Below, piece after piece: positions 17,416 to 26,043 of a stretch of 64,000 nucleotides of DNA (position 1 is the first letter of the stretch; every line of letters begins with the position of its first letter). The translations under genes and the position numbers were made by a program. Source of the DNA: Stenotrophomonas nematodicola (GTDB lineage Bacteria > Pseudomonadota > Gammaproteobacteria > Xanthomonadales > Xanthomonadaceae); the NCBI RefSeq assembly GCF_009467805.1, contig NZ_WIAY01000001.1:934982-998981 (forward strand), given 5' to 3'. The notes beneath the pieces are model-generated. The model was not told the origin of the DNA, did no database searches, and worked only from the letters and a program-made list of their open reading frames with translations.

Positions 17416-18321
17416 ATGAACAAGGAAATGGAACTACTGCGCATCTTTCGGGTGGCGGCCGAAAGCAGCAGTTTTCGCGATGCGGCCGTCCGGCTGGGGA
17501 CTTCTCCGCAAGGTGTAACCCGTGCCATCCAGCAACTGGAGCAACACTACGGCGAGGTGTTGTTTCATCGAAGCACGCGCCAGGTGCGCATCACCGCCTT
17601 CGGCGAAGGGCTGCTAGACCAAGTGCGCCCCGCATTGGAGCGGTTCGAGGATCTGTGGCGAACGCCTGGCTCCGACCAGCAGGCCTCTCTGTCCGGTACG
17701 GTTCGCATCACCGCACCGCACAGCTTGGGCACCAGAGCGGTGCTACCGGCACTGGAGCGCGTGGCCGCGCGCCATCCCGGCATCACGCTGGATGTGCGCC
17801 TGTCCGATCGCATCAGCAATACGGTTGACGAAGGGATTGACGTCGGGATCAGGGTCGGATTCATGCGCGATAGCCGCTTCGTCGCACGCAAGGCCGCCGA
17901 CATGAGACTCCCCATCGTTGCCGCTCCGCGCCTGATCAAGAAAGTGGGCGTACCTGCAAACATCGATGCGCTAAGCAGCCTGCCAGTTACCGTGGCCTTG
18001 GATATCAATACCGGCCGTCCCTGGCCTTGGCACTTCAAGGCGGGACGCCAGTGGACACCTACCGCACCCACTCTCGTCGCAGACAATGCCGACATGGAAA
18101 TGGGAGCGGCGCTGGCCGGGATCGCGTTCGCGCAACTGGCGGACTACATGGCCGCCCCCTACATTGCCAGCGGGAAGCTCGTGCGAGTGCTGGAGAACGA
18201 AGAACCTCCGGCATGGGGGTTGTACGTCTATCGGCCTCAGCGTGGCCCCATTCCGGGAAGGGTTCGAGCGGTATTTGATGAAATGCTGGTCGCCGTTGGA
18301 TCGTTGCCAGCTTTGCGCTGA
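17416..18321 (+). CDS. LysR-type regulator of the SnoaL-GNAT-hydrolase operon
   Basis: LysR regulator of 301 residues. The winged HTH (about 1-62) includes SSFRDAAVRLGTSPQGVTR and the effector-binding domain spans about 90-295. It resembles the AaeR/DhmR-like branch, with a TVRITAP strand at the start of the sensor domain. It is divergent from the operon starting at 17261 and probably controls it through the palindromes at 17341-17376. The effector is unknown. Confidence 0.88.
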   Translation: MNKEMELLRIFRVAAESSSFRDAAVRLGTSPQGVTRAIQQLEQHYGEVLFHRSTRQVRITAFGEGLLDQVRPALERFEDLWRTPGSDQQASLSGTVRITAPHSLGTRAVLPALERVAARHPGITLDVRLSDRISNTVDEGIDVGIRVGFMRDSRFVARKAADMRLPIVAAPRLIKKVGVPANIDALSSLPVTVALDINTGRPWPWHFKAGRQWTPTAPTLVADNADMEMGAALAGIAFAQLADYMAAPYIASGKLVRVLENEEPPAWGLYVYRPQRGPIPGRVRAVFDEMLVAVGSLPALR

Positions 18322-18381
18322 CACGTCGCAAGACGCTGTAGGGCACACACCTTGGAAAGCGGGGCACTGAGCCTCGGCGGC

Positions 18382-18468
18382 TCACCCCTCCGGTTGAATG
18401 ATGAGCCGACCGTCTGCCCGCTTGCCCCAGGTGCAGATCGGTCGGCCATGCAACTCAATGCCGGCGAA
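18382..18468 (-). pseudogene. Possible 3' remnant of an ICE gene
   Basis: Just after the uvrB stop, the minus strand encodes about 28 codons ending at 18382 with a protein-like tail (HGRPICTWGKRADGRL). There is no start of its own. It reads like the C-terminus of a longer protein cut off when the uvrB segment inserted. I do not recognise the parent gene. Confidence 0.3.
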
Positions 18469-18471
18469 CGA

Positions 18472-20448
18472 TTAGATGTAAATGAATTGCCGGTACAACC
18501 CATCCAACTGATGACGAATGTCTTCGACGCGCTGCTCGTCACCGGTATCGGTAAATTCGAGTAGCTGCTGTTCCTTGGCAGTGATCTGATCGCAAAGGTC
18601 GGACAAGTTCTCGCAGAAAGCCTCGGAATGAACGGTGGGCTCCTCCGTATTCGTCTCTTCCCCTGCTAGTTTTCGCACAGACGAGGCTGGAGAAATCCCA
18701 TTTTCCTCGTTAAAGGCAATTTGAAGCTGCCTGCGCCTATTGGTCTCATCGATCGCCTGCTTCATCGCCGGCGTCACCGCGTCGGCGTACAAGATCGCCT
18801 TGCCGTTTTCATTCCGAGCGACTCGACCGATCATCTGAATGAGCGCATGGGCCGAACGCAAGAACCCTGCACGGTCTGCATCGAGAATGGCAACCAATGA
18901 TGCCTCTGGAATATCCAGCCCTTCGCGCAAAAGACTAATCCCAATCAAAACATCGAACTCTCCTGCGCGCAGGCCATTGATGATCTCAACACGATCCTCC
19001 GCTTTTATGTCCGAATGCATGTAGCGCGCTCGAATCCCGTTGTCCGTCAAGAAATCCGTTAGCTCTTCTGCACTGACCTTCGTCAGCGTAGTCACAAGCA
19101 CTCGATTCTTTCTCTTCACGCACTTCGATATTTCGGCAAGCAGGTCATCTATGTATCCATCCGCTTTCCGCACTTCAACCTTGGGGTCAAGCAGTCCCGT
19201 TGGCCTGATAACCTGTTCGACAACCCTGCCTTTCGACACCCTCAGCTCGTAGTCGCCCGGAGTAGCGGAAACAAAGATGGTCTGAGGCTTGACCTTCTCG
19301 AACTCGTCAAAGTTCAATGGCCGGTTGTTCTTCGATGAAGGCAAACGGAACCCGTAATCGATCAGCGTGTCCTTGCGCGCCTGATCCCCCCGGTACATTG
19401 CGGATATCTGTGGCACCATGACATGAGATTCATCGACGAACAGCAGCCCGTCTTTCGGCAAATAATCCAGCAACGTGATCGGAGGAGAAGCTGCGTCTCG
19501 GTCGCTGAAGTAGCAGGAATAATTCTCCATCCCCGAGCAATAGCCGACCTCGCGCATCATTTCCACGTCATGCGTGATCCGCTCGTACAGTCTGTTTGCC
19601 TCGACCAAGCGATTATTCCTGTTCAGCTCGGCAACCCGCTCTTCCATATCAGCGAGTATCTTTTTGGATGCAGAATCTATTTTGTTCGTGGGCGGTGCGA
19701 AAAGCGTTTTTGGCGAAACCAAATAATGGTCTATCTCTCCCAACGTCTTGCCAGTAACAGGGTCCATCCATTGGACAGACGCAACAGTGTCATCCAACAG
19801 TTCCACCCGAACCGCCCTGTACTCGGAATCAGCGGGGAAAATGTCAATCACATCACCTTGGACGCGGAACGTTGCACGCTTGAGCGTACGCTCCGTGCGA
19901 TCATATTGCAGCAAAGCCAAGCGACGAATTAGCTCTCTCTGGTTTAGTTTGACCCCAGGGGACAGAGCGATCTGTAGCGCTCGATATGCATCTGGATCAC
20001 CCAGGCCGTAGATTGAAGACACCGAAGCGACGACGATCACGTCACGACGCTCAATCAAGGATTTGGTCGTGGACAGGCGCAGGCGCTCAAGGTGGTCATT
20101 GATGGCCGAGTCCTTCGGTATGAAACGATCGGTGCCCGGCATATAGATCTCGGGCTGAAAATAGTCGTAATACGAAACGAAGTACTCGACCGCATTCTCA
20201 GGAAAGAAGTGCTTCATTTCACTATAGAGCTGCGCGGTCAACGTCTTGTTGGGAGCCAAGATCAACGTGGGCCGCTTCAGACGATGAATCACATTGGCCA
20301 TGGTGAAGGTCTTACCTGAGCCGGTGATACCTTTCAGCGTCTGGTGCGTCGCACCTTCTTCTATGTCCGACAGCAGCCGCGCGATCGCCTCTGGCTGGTC
20401 CCCCGCCGGCGTATAGTTGGAGTGCAGAATAAACATACCGGTTGACAT
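18472..20448 (-). CDS. uvrB: ICE-borne UvrB homologue
   Basis: Nucleotide-excision-repair helicase subunit of 658 residues; canonical UvrB is about 670. Walker A is GITGSGKT (40-47). The beta-hairpin YYDYFQPE, the DESH helicase motif and motif VI QMIGRVARNENGK are all present, with a UVR-like C-terminal segment. It is intact and diverged from the chromosomal uvrB at 45531-47555. Base composition is visibly lower in GC than its surroundings (29 of 60 in 19081-19140 by hand count), so it came from another source. The ICE UvrA2 lacks a UvrB docking domain, so its partner is probably the host UvrA. Confidence 0.93.
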   Translation of the reverse strand: MSTGMFILHSNYTPAGDQPEAIARLLSDIEEGATHQTLKGITGSGKTFTMANVIHRLKRPTLILAPNKTLTAQLYSEMKHFFPENAVEYFVSYYDYFQPEIYMPGTDRFIPKDSAINDHLERLRLSTTKSLIERRDVIVVASVSSIYGLGDPDAYRALQIALSPGVKLNQRELIRRLALLQYDRTERTLKRATFRVQGDVIDIFPADSEYRAVRVELLDDTVASVQWMDPVTGKTLGEIDHYLVSPKTLFAPPTNKIDSASKKILADMEERVAELNRNNRLVEANRLYERITHDVEMMREVGYCSGMENYSCYFSDRDAASPPITLLDYLPKDGLLFVDESHVMVPQISAMYRGDQARKDTLIDYGFRLPSSKNNRPLNFDEFEKVKPQTIFVSATPGDYELRVSKGRVVEQVIRPTGLLDPKVEVRKADGYIDDLLAEISKCVKRKNRVLVTTLTKVSAEELTDFLTDNGIRARYMHSDIKAEDRVEIINGLRAGEFDVLIGISLLREGLDIPEASLVAILDADRAGFLRSAHALIQMIGRVARNENGKAILYADAVTPAMKQAIDETNRRRQLQIAFNEENGISPASSVRKLAGEETNTEEPTVHSEAFCENLSDLCDQITAKEQQLLEFTDTGDEQRVEDIRHQLDGLYRQFIYI

Positions 20449-20823
20449 TAGATATCTCCTAATTGAGCTACTTCAATTTGTCCTGATGTATCGGCTATTC
20501 CAGAAGACCTATAGCAGTACCAAACTGGGGTGTAAATGACGGCGATCCTGCCGCGCCCCACCTGGGCGTAGGCGTCGCCAACATGATAGCCCAACACATG
20601 GGCGGGCTTCCCAGTGCATATCCGCCGATCGCCACGACGTCAGCCAGCGGCCCGTCTGCCAATGCACCTGGAGCCACTCGCCTCGTTGAGCGCTGACATC
20701 GAGCCGTGGCGGGCGAGGTTGCTCTGTACGCCCAATGTGTGGCGCCGGCTCCCGCCGATACGCGCCTTTGTCTCTCTCAGCCCTCCAGACGAGGCGTTGG
20801 AAACGTGGAGCTACGTCGCCCCT
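20449..20823. other. Non-coding stretch between uvrB and DUF488
   Basis: These 375 bases must contain the leftward uvrB promoter near 20450-20500 (AT-rich). The remainder is GC-rich again. Minus-strand open frames of about 60 codons exist, but none has a recognisable family or ribosome site. It may be debris at the edge of the imported segment. Confidence 0.4.
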
Positions 20824-21255
20824 CTAAAGATGCACGATCTCAACATTCGGCCATTTGCCTGCAAGGTACTCGGCCACTAGCCTCCGATGGCAGTGATGGG
20901 GCTTGTCTTCGCTGCAAAGCAGGCAACTGTTATCAATCTTTTCTTTATCGATTGACTCAATCTTTCGGGACGACATTAAATCCAGAAATTTACTGGCGTA
21001 GATATCCCAATCTCCCCCTTTTATTTTATATTCCTCGAACATGTCTTTGGTTGGAGCAAGTGCTGGTAGATGTTCATATTCCATCCCACACAACGCCTCG
21101 GAAAAATATCGAAGATCCTCGCGTTTAGCGAACCCGGCCAATTGCGAAACATTATTCAGGCGAACATCGACAAGGCGCTTGGCACCAGAAGCACTTAACT
21201 TGGTGAAGAAGGACCGCGCGGAGGTCTTAGTGAATCCAATCGTGAATATCTTCAT
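20824..21255 (-). CDS. DUF488 family protein
   Basis: DUF488 protein of 143 residues, function unknown. It starts MKIFTIGFTKTSA, the usual opening, and ends with the conserved Cys/His cluster CLLCSEDKPHHCHR followed by LVAEYLAGKW. I chose ATG 21255; an extra ten codons upstream look non-conserved. GC content is low, as in the adjacent uvrB, so both probably arrived together. DUF488 proteins are frequent passengers in mobile and defence-rich regions. Confidence 0.85.
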   Translation of the reverse strand: MKIFTIGFTKTSARSFFTKLSASGAKRLVDVRLNNVSQLAGFAKREDLRYFSEALCGMEYEHLPALAPTKDMFEEYKIKGGDWDIYASKFLDLMSSRKIESIDKEKIDNSCLLCSEDKPHHCHRRLVAEYLAGKWPNVEIVHL

Positions 21256-21362
21256 CTGCCTTATTCCCCTCGTTCCTTCATCCATAAATGGCTGTTATTG
21301 AGCTACCGCCAGGCATGCCCGTCAATCGCAGCTAAGGAAACGCTGGGGGCATGGTGTACTAG

Positions 21363-22555
21363 GGATGGTCTGAAGTAGCCCCTGTTTTCCGGCTACTTCG
21401 CCATCGACACTTTCAAAAAACGGTAGCCGCTCAAATCCCGGTCAAACCTGCCGTCTATTTCAGCCTTTTTTGCCGCTGCAAGCACCTCGCAGCAGTCACT
21501 TCACTCTTCACGGACGCACCTCTCCTGCATTGGAGAGCAAATGTCGACGCGCCATCCAAATGTTCGACAGGGCGAACAGCGTCACCATCTGAACAGTGTT
21601 TTTCACCAAGCCTCGGAAGCGCACTTTCGTATAACCAAACTGGCGCTTGATCACCCGAAATGGATGCTCAACCTTGGAGCGAACCTGGGCCTTGGCTCTT
21701 TCGATCTTACGTATCGCTTTGTATAACGCGCTGCGGTTACCGTGCTTTTTGTAAGTGCTGCGCCGGGCTGCAATCTGCCAGATGACTTGGCGCCCCTCAT
21801 GCTCTTCACGCTTCTCTACACCGGTATAGCCCGCATCAGCGCAGACCACGTTCTCACCACCGTGCAGCAGTTTGTCGACTTGGGTTACGTCCGCGACGTT
21901 GGCCGCAGTGACCACCACGCTGTGCACAAGCCCGGACTCATCGTCGACACCAATGTGAGCTTTGGCACCGAAGTAATACTGGTTGCCCTTCTTGGTCTGA
22001 TGCATTTCCGGGTCGCGTTTGCCGTCCTTGTTCTTGGTCGAACTGGGCGCATGAATCAGAGTGGCATCGACGATGGTGCCTTGTCGCAGTGACAAGCCAC
22101 GGTCGCCCAAATAGCCATTGATCACGCCGAGAATACCGGTGGCCAACTCATGCTTTTCCAGCAGGCGACGGAAGTTGAGGATGGTGGTTTCATCCGGGAT
22201 TCGCTCCAGGCTCAGACCGGAAAACTGGCGCAGGATCGTCGTCTCGTACAGCGCCTCTTCCATCGCCGGATCGCTGTAACCGAACCAGTTCTGCATTAGA
22301 TGAATCCGCAGCATCGCCATCAGCGGATAGGCTGGACGGCCCCCTTCGCCCTTTGGGTAATGAGGTTTGATCAGAGCAATCAAACCCTCCCAGGGTACGA
22401 CCCGATCCATCTCTATCAGGAACAGCTCCTTGCGGGTCTGCTTGCGCTTACCGGCGTACTCGGCATCGGCGAAGGTCATTTGTTTCATCATCGAAAAGCT
22501 CGGCGATTGGTGTCCGGGGATTTTGCCAAATCAGGAAGTCTTTTTCAGGATTTCC
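21363..22555 (-). mobile_element. IS5-group insertion sequence, complete
   Basis: About 1193 bp, fitting the IS5 group, with one transposase gene. The ends are imperfect inverted repeats: GGATGGTCTGAAGTAGCC at 21363 and, on the other strand, GGAAATCCTGAAAAAGAC ending at 22555, 11 of 18 identical by hand count. The flanks are CTAG and CCAG, so a clean 4-bp target duplication is not seen and the exact ends are provisional. Confidence 0.75.
21508..22491 (-). CDS. IS5-group DDE transposase
   Basis: Transposase of 327 residues, the length of IS5 itself. It opens QMTFADAEYAGKRKQTRKE, closely like IS5. The DDE catalytic set is visible as IVDATLIHAPSSTKNKDGKR, CADAGYTGV and RSKVEHPFRVIKRQFG. No frameshift or internal stop is visible, so it looks active. 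Confidence 0.95.
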   Translation of the reverse strand: MMKQMTFADAEYAGKRKQTRKELFLIEMDRVVPWEGLIALIKPHYPKGEGGRPAYPLMAMLRIHLMQNWFGYSDPAMEEALYETTILRQFSGLSLERIPDETTILNFRRLLEKHELATGILGVINGYLGDRGLSLRQGTIVDATLIHAPSSTKNKDGKRDPEMHQTKKGNQYYFGAKAHIGVDDESGLVHSVVVTAANVADVTQVDKLLHGGENVVCADAGYTGVEKREEHEGRQVIWQIAARRSTYKKHGNRSALYKAIRKIERAKAQVRSKVEHPFRVIKRQFGYTKVRFRGLVKNTVQMVTLFALSNIWMARRHLLSNAGEVRP

Positions 22556-22936
22556 CCAGCTGCGCCACAACGGCCATGGCAGGCTCCATTCTCTCCCCGC
22601 TTCAACGGCCACGACCCGAACAGCTCAAGAGCTTAGCACCGCCTTTTGCGGTTGCGTGCCTCACCACTCACGCTTACTCCCTTCCAGAACGCGCCAACTG
22701 CTAAGCTACATGAGGACGACTCGCCCACAGCGCAAAGCACCTGTGTTCGCGCTATTGGCTGTCCCGTGCGTTGTGGTGCTGACCGTCGATGACGAGTCGA
22801 ACCTACTGTATGGGCACTGCGCGCGGCAGCCTTTCATGCGTGCCAGCTACGTGCCCAAGGTTGGACGCGGATCGAAGCGTGCGCAGGGTTTTTCGTGAAA
22901 GTATAAAATCTAATCAACTTTATCAGAAGAAAATAT
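22556..22936. other. Gap between IS5 and lysR with no supported gene
   Basis: These 381 bases hold no open frame that I can assign. The last 45 bases before the lysR start are strongly AT-rich (TATAAAATC near 22903) and probably carry its promoter. Confidence 0.4.
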
Positions 22937-23878
22937 ATGATCGTAAGAAACTTTGAATACTTGCTTGCTTTGCACCGTGAAGGCCATTTTGGCAACGCGG
23001 CCAAAAGCTGCAATGTTTCTCAGCCGACACTCTCCGCGGGCATTAAGCAATTGGAGGAAGACATGGGTGTCGAGATCGTGCGTCATGGCCGACGCTATGA
23101 CGGCCTCACTTCTGAAGGGATGCGCGTACTGTCTTGGGCTCAGCAGATGTATGACGACTGCAAAGGGCTGGAGCGAGAACTCTCCGCACTACGGCGAGGT
23201 ATAGAGGGGCAATTCCGGCTAGGGATACTCCCAGGAACTGCCGGTGTAGCGCCCACATTAAGCATCGCCCTTGCTGAAAAAACACCCTTACTTCAACAAT
23301 CAGTTCTGGTTTCCGGCGCTTCTTCCCTGCTACAGGCGATTCGAGAAAACAATTTGGATATCGCACTCATGCATTTGGAGGATATCCCAGGGGAAGACTT
23401 CGATACTCACCTTCTGTACCGTGAACGCATTTTCCTTTTTCACGCCGCGAGAACACAGCAACCCCGAAGCACAACGTGGGACCATGTTCTCAATAGACAA
23501 CTCTGCGTGCTGAACTCGGCAGTACCTGAACCCATTCAAGATAGGCTGATGCAATGTACCGCGCAGACTATTCGCACTGATTCAATTGACGTGCTATCGG
23601 CACACGTGGCGACAGGAAAATATTCGGCAGTTCTTCCGCAATCTCTCGCCGGCCAACTCGCGCACATTCCAAATCTCCACGCAATCGCAATCAATGGACC
23701 AATGTCGCACTCAAATGTCGGATTCGTTGCTGGGAAAAATGCGTTCGAGGCACCGTCATCGCGTGCATTGCTCGAAATGGTGCACACCCCCGAACTCGCC
23801 GCCACTCTTCAATCCGTTATATCGATCCATCGTCGGTTCCAGCCCAAAGCAGACTCATCTCAAAGCCCCCTGAAATAG
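22937..23878 (+). CDS. LysR-type regulator next to formaldehyde dehydrogenase
   Basis: LysR regulator of 313 residues. The N-terminal HTH includes EGHFGNAAKSCNVSQPTLSAG (about 16-36) and the sensor domain spans about 90-290. The opening resembles regulators of formate/C1 metabolism such as FdsR, from memory only. It lies upstream of and on the same strand as fdhA. It is the best candidate to bind the AGATAG-N7-CTATCT boxes at 24151-24169 and 15298-15316. The effector could be formaldehyde, formate or a related adduct, which is inference. Confidence 0.85.
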   Translation: MIVRNFEYLLALHREGHFGNAAKSCNVSQPTLSAGIKQLEEDMGVEIVRHGRRYDGLTSEGMRVLSWAQQMYDDCKGLERELSALRRGIEGQFRLGILPGTAGVAPTLSIALAEKTPLLQQSVLVSGASSLLQAIRENNLDIALMHLEDIPGEDFDTHLLYRERIFLFHAARTQQPRSTTWDHVLNRQLCVLNSAVPEPIQDRLMQCTAQTIRTDSIDVLSAHVATGKYSAVLPQSLAGQLAHIPNLHAIAINGPMSHSNVGFVAGKNAFEAPSSRALLEMVHTPELAATLQSVISIHRRFQPKADSSQSPLK

Positions 23879-24144
23879 CGAGTCTTGAAGAGCAACTCTG
23901 TATTGCTTCAACCAGGCGAAGATTGCAGGCATGCCGTGTGCGCCGCTAACAGGCGCCACGTGCTGAGCAACCCATCGAAGGCCACTAGGTCCAGGGGCAA
24001 CTCGGGGGACAGGAGTACCTGCTGCATGCGGCCTCCTCATGTCTCGCTGGGTCGAGCTGACTGTTCCTAGATCAAGCTAGGAGGCGCGATGTAGCGATGA
24101 TCGTTGCCCTCTCCCGGCTAGGAGACGAGCACGGCTCGACGATC
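23879..24144. other. lysR-fdhA intergenic region, unassigned part
   Basis: No supported gene. A minus-strand frame of about 60 codons (to 24040) overlaps the lysR end and has a protein-like tail, but no family is recognised. TCCTAG-ATCAAG-CTAGGA (24065-24082) is a perfect 6-bp palindrome that could be an operator. Confidence 0.35.
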
Positions 24145-24222
24145 CCGCGTAGATAGATCGTGCCTATCTGTACATAGATTATTCCAGTTTGACCACTTCT
24201 GAGCTTGATCCGATGCTGTCAA
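24145..24222 (+). promoter_or_regulatory. LysR-type promoter element upstream of fdhA (copy B)
   Basis: Box AGATAG-N7-CTATCT (24151-24169), 19 bases, -35 TTGACC (24189-24194), 17-bp spacer, -10 GATGCT (24212-24217). The geometry is identical to copy A upstream of frmR, and the whole 78 bp aligns without gaps. It would start transcription about 120 bases before the fdhA ATG. Confidence 0.75.
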
Positions 24223-24282
24223 GACCGCAGAAGGAGACGCGGCCAACGGCTAGGCAGTACCACGATCGTTCTTCTTGACAGC
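24215..24282 (+). repeat. 10-bp inverted repeat across the fdhA leader
   Basis: GCTGTCAAGA (24215-24224) and TCTTGACAGC (24273-24282) are perfect complements 48 bases apart. They begin at the predicted -10/start of transcription. Copy A upstream of frmR lacks this partner. It could close a leader-RNA stem or bracket a second operator. Confidence 0.5.
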
Positions 24283-24344
24283 GGTAAATTTCGTTTCCCA
24301 CTTCGATTTAGAAGATGGAAACATTAACGCACAGAGGTGACGAA

Positions 24345-25559
24345 ATGACTCCGACCGGTAACCGAATCGTGACTTTCGAGAAGCCCTTGGAAATGAAGGT
24401 CAACACCTTCAAATTTCCAGAGCTGATAACCCCTCAAGGGAAAAGCGCACCCCATGGCGCTATCCTCAAAATAGTTACCACAAATATCTGTGGCAGCGAC
24501 CTTCACATTTATCGCGGTTCGTTTGCTGTTCCCAAGGGAATGACCATGGGCCATGAAATGACCGGCGAAGTGATCGAAGTGGGATCGGACGTCGAAGTCG
24601 TGAAGAAGGGCGACATCGTTTCCGTTCCCTTCAATGTGGGGTGTGGGCGTTGCTACAACTGCAAGCATATGCGCTCCGATGTATGCGAGAACACCAACCC
24701 CGAAATCGACTGCGGAGCCTACGGGTTCAACCTCGGTGGCTGGACGGGGGGGCAAGGTGATTATCTCTTCGTACCGTATGCGGATTTCAATCTCCTTCGC
24801 TTCCCTGACAAGGATGCCGCCATGGAAAAAATCCGCGACCTGACCCTTCTCTCTGACGTATTACCCACAGCTTTCCATGGGTTCGCTGGCCCAGACTGGC
24901 CAGCCGCGCCGGCCTACGTCGTCGGCGAAAACATCCTGATCTTCGGTGCCGGGCCGGTCGGCAGAGCGGGTGCCGCCTGCGCCAGACTTCTGGGTGCAGG
25001 CGCCATCATCGTTGCCGATTACATTCAAGAGCGGCTGGACCTTCTCAAGCCACACGGCGTGGAAACCATCAACCTTTCCGACGGCGTGCCGATCGAGGAG
25101 CATCTCGAACGCATTACCGGGCACAGGGAGGTGGATCGCGTCATCGACTATGTTGGTGTGGACTGCCGCGGGTTTGGCGCGGAGGCTGACAAGATCGTGG
25201 AGAGCGCTGTTACCAACGCAATGCTCAAATATGTCCGCTTCGGCGGAATGACCAGTACGGTCGGTGTGTACTGCGCAAACCCGATCTCGAAAGACCCGAA
25301 AGCCAAGAAAGGCCATATGGATCTGGAATGGTCCAACGCCTGGATCAAGTCGCCGCGAATGTCGGCTGGTCAATCTCCGACGGCCAACTACAACCACGCG
25401 TTAATGCGGGCGATACTGAACGATCGCATGCCTTACCTTTCGCCGATGATGAACACTAAGTTCATCAAGCTCGAAGACGCGCCCGCCGCGTACAAAGAGT
25501 TCGACGCGGGTTCTGCATACAAGTACGTCATCGACCCGCATGGTTCAGTGCGGCATTAA
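24345..25559 (+). CDS. fdhA: Glutathione-independent formaldehyde dehydrogenase
   Basis: Zinc-dependent, NAD-linked formaldehyde dehydrogenase of the Pseudomonas putida FdhA type (404 residues). The zinc site is Cys49 (TNICGSD) and His70-Glu71 (GHEMTGE). Structural cysteines are 100, 103, 106 and 114. The conserved stretches SVPFNVGCGRC, WTGGQGDYLFVPYADFNLL and the FGAGPVGRAGAA nucleotide fold match that family. ATG 24345 has an AGAGGTGA ribosome site; a start at 24315 has none. It gives a second, glutathione-free route from formaldehyde to formate beside frmA/fghA. Glutathione-dependent or other aldehyde preferences cannot be excluded. Confidence 0.88.
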   Translation: MTPTGNRIVTFEKPLEMKVNTFKFPELITPQGKSAPHGAILKIVTTNICGSDLHIYRGSFAVPKGMTMGHEMTGEVIEVGSDVEVVKKGDIVSVPFNVGCGRCYNCKHMRSDVCENTNPEIDCGAYGFNLGGWTGGQGDYLFVPYADFNLLRFPDKDAAMEKIRDLTLLSDVLPTAFHGFAGPDWPAAPAYVVGENILIFGAGPVGRAGAACARLLGAGAIIVADYIQERLDLLKPHGVETINLSDGVPIEEHLERITGHREVDRVIDYVGVDCRGFGAEADKIVESAVTNAMLKYVRFGGMTSTVGVYCANPISKDPKAKKGHMDLEWSNAWIKSPRMSAGQSPTANYNHALMRAILNDRMPYLSPMMNTKFIKLEDAPAAYKEFDAGSAYKYVIDPHGSVRH

Positions 25560-25646
25560 GCATCCGGCGCGGGCTAAGCATCAGGATGTCTCACACTTTC
25601 TGGTGAGAGGCATTCTGGTCCCGCCAGTCTCCGGGCAGCAACTGGA

Positions 25647-25668
25647 GCCGGCGAATATTTTCGCCGGC
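25647..25668. terminator. 9-bp hairpin downstream of fdhA
   Basis: GCCGGCGAA-TATT-TTCGCCGGC is a perfect stem with a 4-base loop, 87 bases after the fdhA stop. There is no long U-tract, so it is terminator-like only. Confidence 0.5.
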
Positions 25669-26043
25669 ATTTGCCGTCTGCCCCAGGGTACTTGCCTTGG
25701 CTCGGACCAGGAGCAGAGCCTCAGCAATCCGCAGGTGATGATCAACCGCAAGCGTGTTCAAGCGCTTGGTTCGCAATCGGCCAAGGGTCAGACGGGGACG
25801 ATGCACGGCATCCATTGACGTGCGTGGCTGGAGATAGCCTTCGTCTGATCCTTATCACCCCACGGACTTGATCAGGCTCGCCTAGTGTTGTGCCTGCCTC
25901 GGGCCATCGCACGGTCAACCCAGCCCTGGCTCATTCAGCCAGAAGTTTCCAATGATGTGGCCGAACTCGCCGCCGCCAGAATGGCAGTCACTTCTATAGG
26001 GAGATAGCACAGTGTTGGATAAGTCGGAACGGGAGGGTGGCCT
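25669..26043. other. Gap between fdhA and the next lysR, no supported gene
   Basis: Nothing assignable is seen in these 375 bases. A 74-codon minus-strand frame (25591-25815) has no recognisable family or ribosome site. The last 60 bases contain a GGGAGG ribosome-like stretch for the downstream lysR. Confidence 0.35.

Noticed and set aside
21359-22559. Clean 4-bp target duplication around the IS
   Set aside because: The flanks read CTAG and CCAG, which differ, so the duplication is not supported.
23855-24040. 61-codon minus-strand frame overlapping the lysR end
   Set aside because: It overlaps a real gene and has no detectable family; at most a relic.
25591-25815. 74-codon minus-strand frame after fdhA
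   Set aside because: No recognised family, no ribosome site, and it contains the fdhA-distal hairpin.
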